Shown one piece after another: positions 62,601 through 64,000 of a DNA stretch of 64,000 nt (the first letter of the stretch is position 1; the number at the start of each line of letters is the position of its first letter). This stretch comes from Campylorhamphus procurvoides (Eukaryota; Chordata; Aves; Passeriformes; Dendrocolaptidae), in NCBI GenBank assembly GCA_013396655.1, contig WBMV01003343.1, forward strand, positions 793,253 through 857,252, given 5' to 3'. The position numbers were made by a program, and so were the translations under genes. The notes beneath the pieces are model-generated. The model had not been told where the DNA came from and did not search any database. It was given only the letters and a program-made list of their open reading frames with translations.

Positions 62601-63428
62601 ACGTTTTAGTACCTTTTTCCAGTCCCTCACAGCATGGGATCCAAAGCCCTTTCATGATGAGCAATGACTGAAAATTTGGCAATCACACCCTTGAAAAACA
62701 TTCATGGAACAGAAAAAGGAAAAAAGTCTAGACGGAACCTTTTGATAATATCATTCATGCTCCACAGAGACTGCATCATCAAGATCACTTTTTAGTAGCC
62801 TCTGGTTTTCACTACTTTGTTCATTAGTATCTCTTGAGGCTTTTTTAGAAGTTTTGTTCAGCAACATGACAGATTTCCTGTCCCTTGTACTGCTGAACTC
62901 AAATTCTGCTCTACACAGACAATCCCCAAGTAAAGTATGCTGCTTCAGTATACAAATTAGTGGGACAATTTTCTTTTAATGTTTTAAATTTTCCTTGGAT
63001 CCCTCCATTCTTAACTCTGCATAACAGTGGAATAAAACTGGTCATGACTTGATATTTATATATGTCATCACTAATAATTTTTTCCTTTGAAGTTACACAT
63101 ACAGAAAGAAAGTGTCCATTTGATGGAGAGGTCCTATGTATCTCTTGGATACATAAACTTTCTCCCTTGCAAGAGGACTATTTTGAGTACAAACATGTTC
63201 CAGTTATATTACTAATGAGACAATTATATATAGCACCACAGATTTTCAATATCAGAAAAGAGTAAATGTATATTGTGTTCGGTACACAACTTGTACACCA
63301 TTATTCTTTCAACAGGAATTGATACAAAATGCAAGTCATAACATACATTTGATGGTGTCAAGTGCAGCTAGTTAGCATAAAGGTATATGCAGCACAGAAA
63401 GAATCAAAACTGGTTTCCTCAGTTTTTC

Positions 63429-63877
63429 TTAAAAGCAGAAGGTTGAACTTACAGCAAAGAGGCAACCTTTTAAAGAGCAACAAGCAATCAATACAAATCC
63501 CATCCATGTATTGAATCTGTGTTGAGAACTAGTGCAGCCAAAAGGCTCTATTAACACAGTTATAAGAACAGGATAAAAAGTAGCTCCCAACTCAAAAGAC
63601 AGCCCCTCTCCTGATTTTAACATCACTTTGTCTTGTAATTGACATTCCATGAAATGACACTGTACCAACCACTCTCCAGAGTCAAACAGTGCTTTGGAGA
63701 GGTACCAATGAAAGGCTGCCACAGGCTCAATGACAGAGTGATCCCTCAGCTCAGCAACCTTCTGTCTTAGAGCTACTGTAAGGATTTTTGATGACCTACA
63801 GTTGTACAGTAATTTCAATAACACCTCTTTGCACGTAAAGGTCTGTCCAAAGAGGCTTTTCCAGAGTGTTTCTGTTC
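63429..63877 (-). other. Exon-like open frame, unidentified
   Basis: A minus-strand frame stays open for about 145-150 codons, from just after a stop near 63878 to a stop near 63429. The translated sequence has balanced composition, with stretches such as KILTVALRQKVAELRDH and EPVAAFHWYLSKALFD that read like a helical protein domain. I do not recognise a family, signal peptide or catalytic motif. There is no good ATG at the start, the only in-frame acceptor candidate (ATGTAG) lacks a strong pyrimidine tract, and no clear donor is seen. It may be an exon, a processed-pseudogene piece or a chance frame; I lean towards chance. Confidence 0.15.
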
Positions 63878-64000
63878 TCTACATACATCTAATAAATAAT
63901 CACTTTCACAAAGTAGCTATTGAAAAAATGGTCAAGAATAATTCAGAATAAAGTACTAATCAAGGATGCACTTGCAAAAGAAAAGCTCCCTGCTTTAAAA

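Larger units (their letters stand above)
61765..64000. other. Mostly gene-less stretch with GC-rich and exon-like patches
   Basis: No gene can be confirmed. Two patches are listed separately: a GC-rich block at 62380-62600 with a minus-strand AATAAA, and an unusually long open frame on the minus strand at 63429-63877. Confidence 0.45.

Noticed and set aside
1..64000. CRISPR arrays, operons, riboswitches, ribosome binding sites and rRNA
   Set aside because: None were seen, and none are expected in a vertebrate nuclear sequence. The short direct repeats present are isolated pairs without regular spacers.

Overview
The window looks like intergenic or deep intronic DNA from a bird, most probably a passerine. 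The bird call rests on many chicken-repeat-1 (CR1) LINE fragments with the usual 3' end (a TAGATGATCTTTAAGG-like block followed by ATTCTATG-type repeats) and on three LTRs whose ends match LTR families I know from bird genomes. The passerine call rests on one copy of a SINE at 18558-18699 that joins a tRNA-Ile-like head to a CR1 tail. From memory this is the TguSINE1 design, described as arising early in passerine history. The sequence is AT-rich, has no bacterial-type gene organisation, and has one ambiguous base (N at 23388).

I found no protein-coding gene I can support. The longest open frames (about 60-140 codons) are scattered on both strands at chance level, lie inside repeats, or sit in low-complexity sequence. 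The only one I would check is the minus-strand frame at 63429-63877, which is open for about 145-150 codons and reads like protein, but I cannot assign it to a family and its splice context is poor.

Layout: 1-10012, no recognised repeat; 10013-18699, small CR1 pieces on both strands and the SINE; 18700-29598, a long stretch with only low-complexity tracts; 29599-30650, a solo ERVL-like LTR of about 1 kb; 32850-34037, an internally deleted CR1 followed by a second LTR; 37059-37220, a CR1 3' end; 43119-43600, a purine tract next to an unexplained GC-rich block; 44933-45476, an LTR of the same kind as the second but inverted; 50097-50434, a CR1 on the minus strand; 51854-52963, a 124-bp inverted repeat enclosing 863 bp with a GC-rich half; 53433-54115, a CR1 reverse-transcriptase fragment with a foreign 3' side; 54698-54895, an A/C-rich tract; 56603-56787, a CR1 on the minus strand; 60843-61764, a candidate hAT DNA transposon defined by 14-bp terminal inverted repeats.

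The recognised mobile elements sum to roughly 5 kb, about 8% of the window. Nothing here forms a pathway or operon. The most unusual structures are the long inverted repeat at 51854-52963 and the hAT-like element at 60843-61764; neither matches a named family I can recall. I do not see a new multi-gene system in this window.
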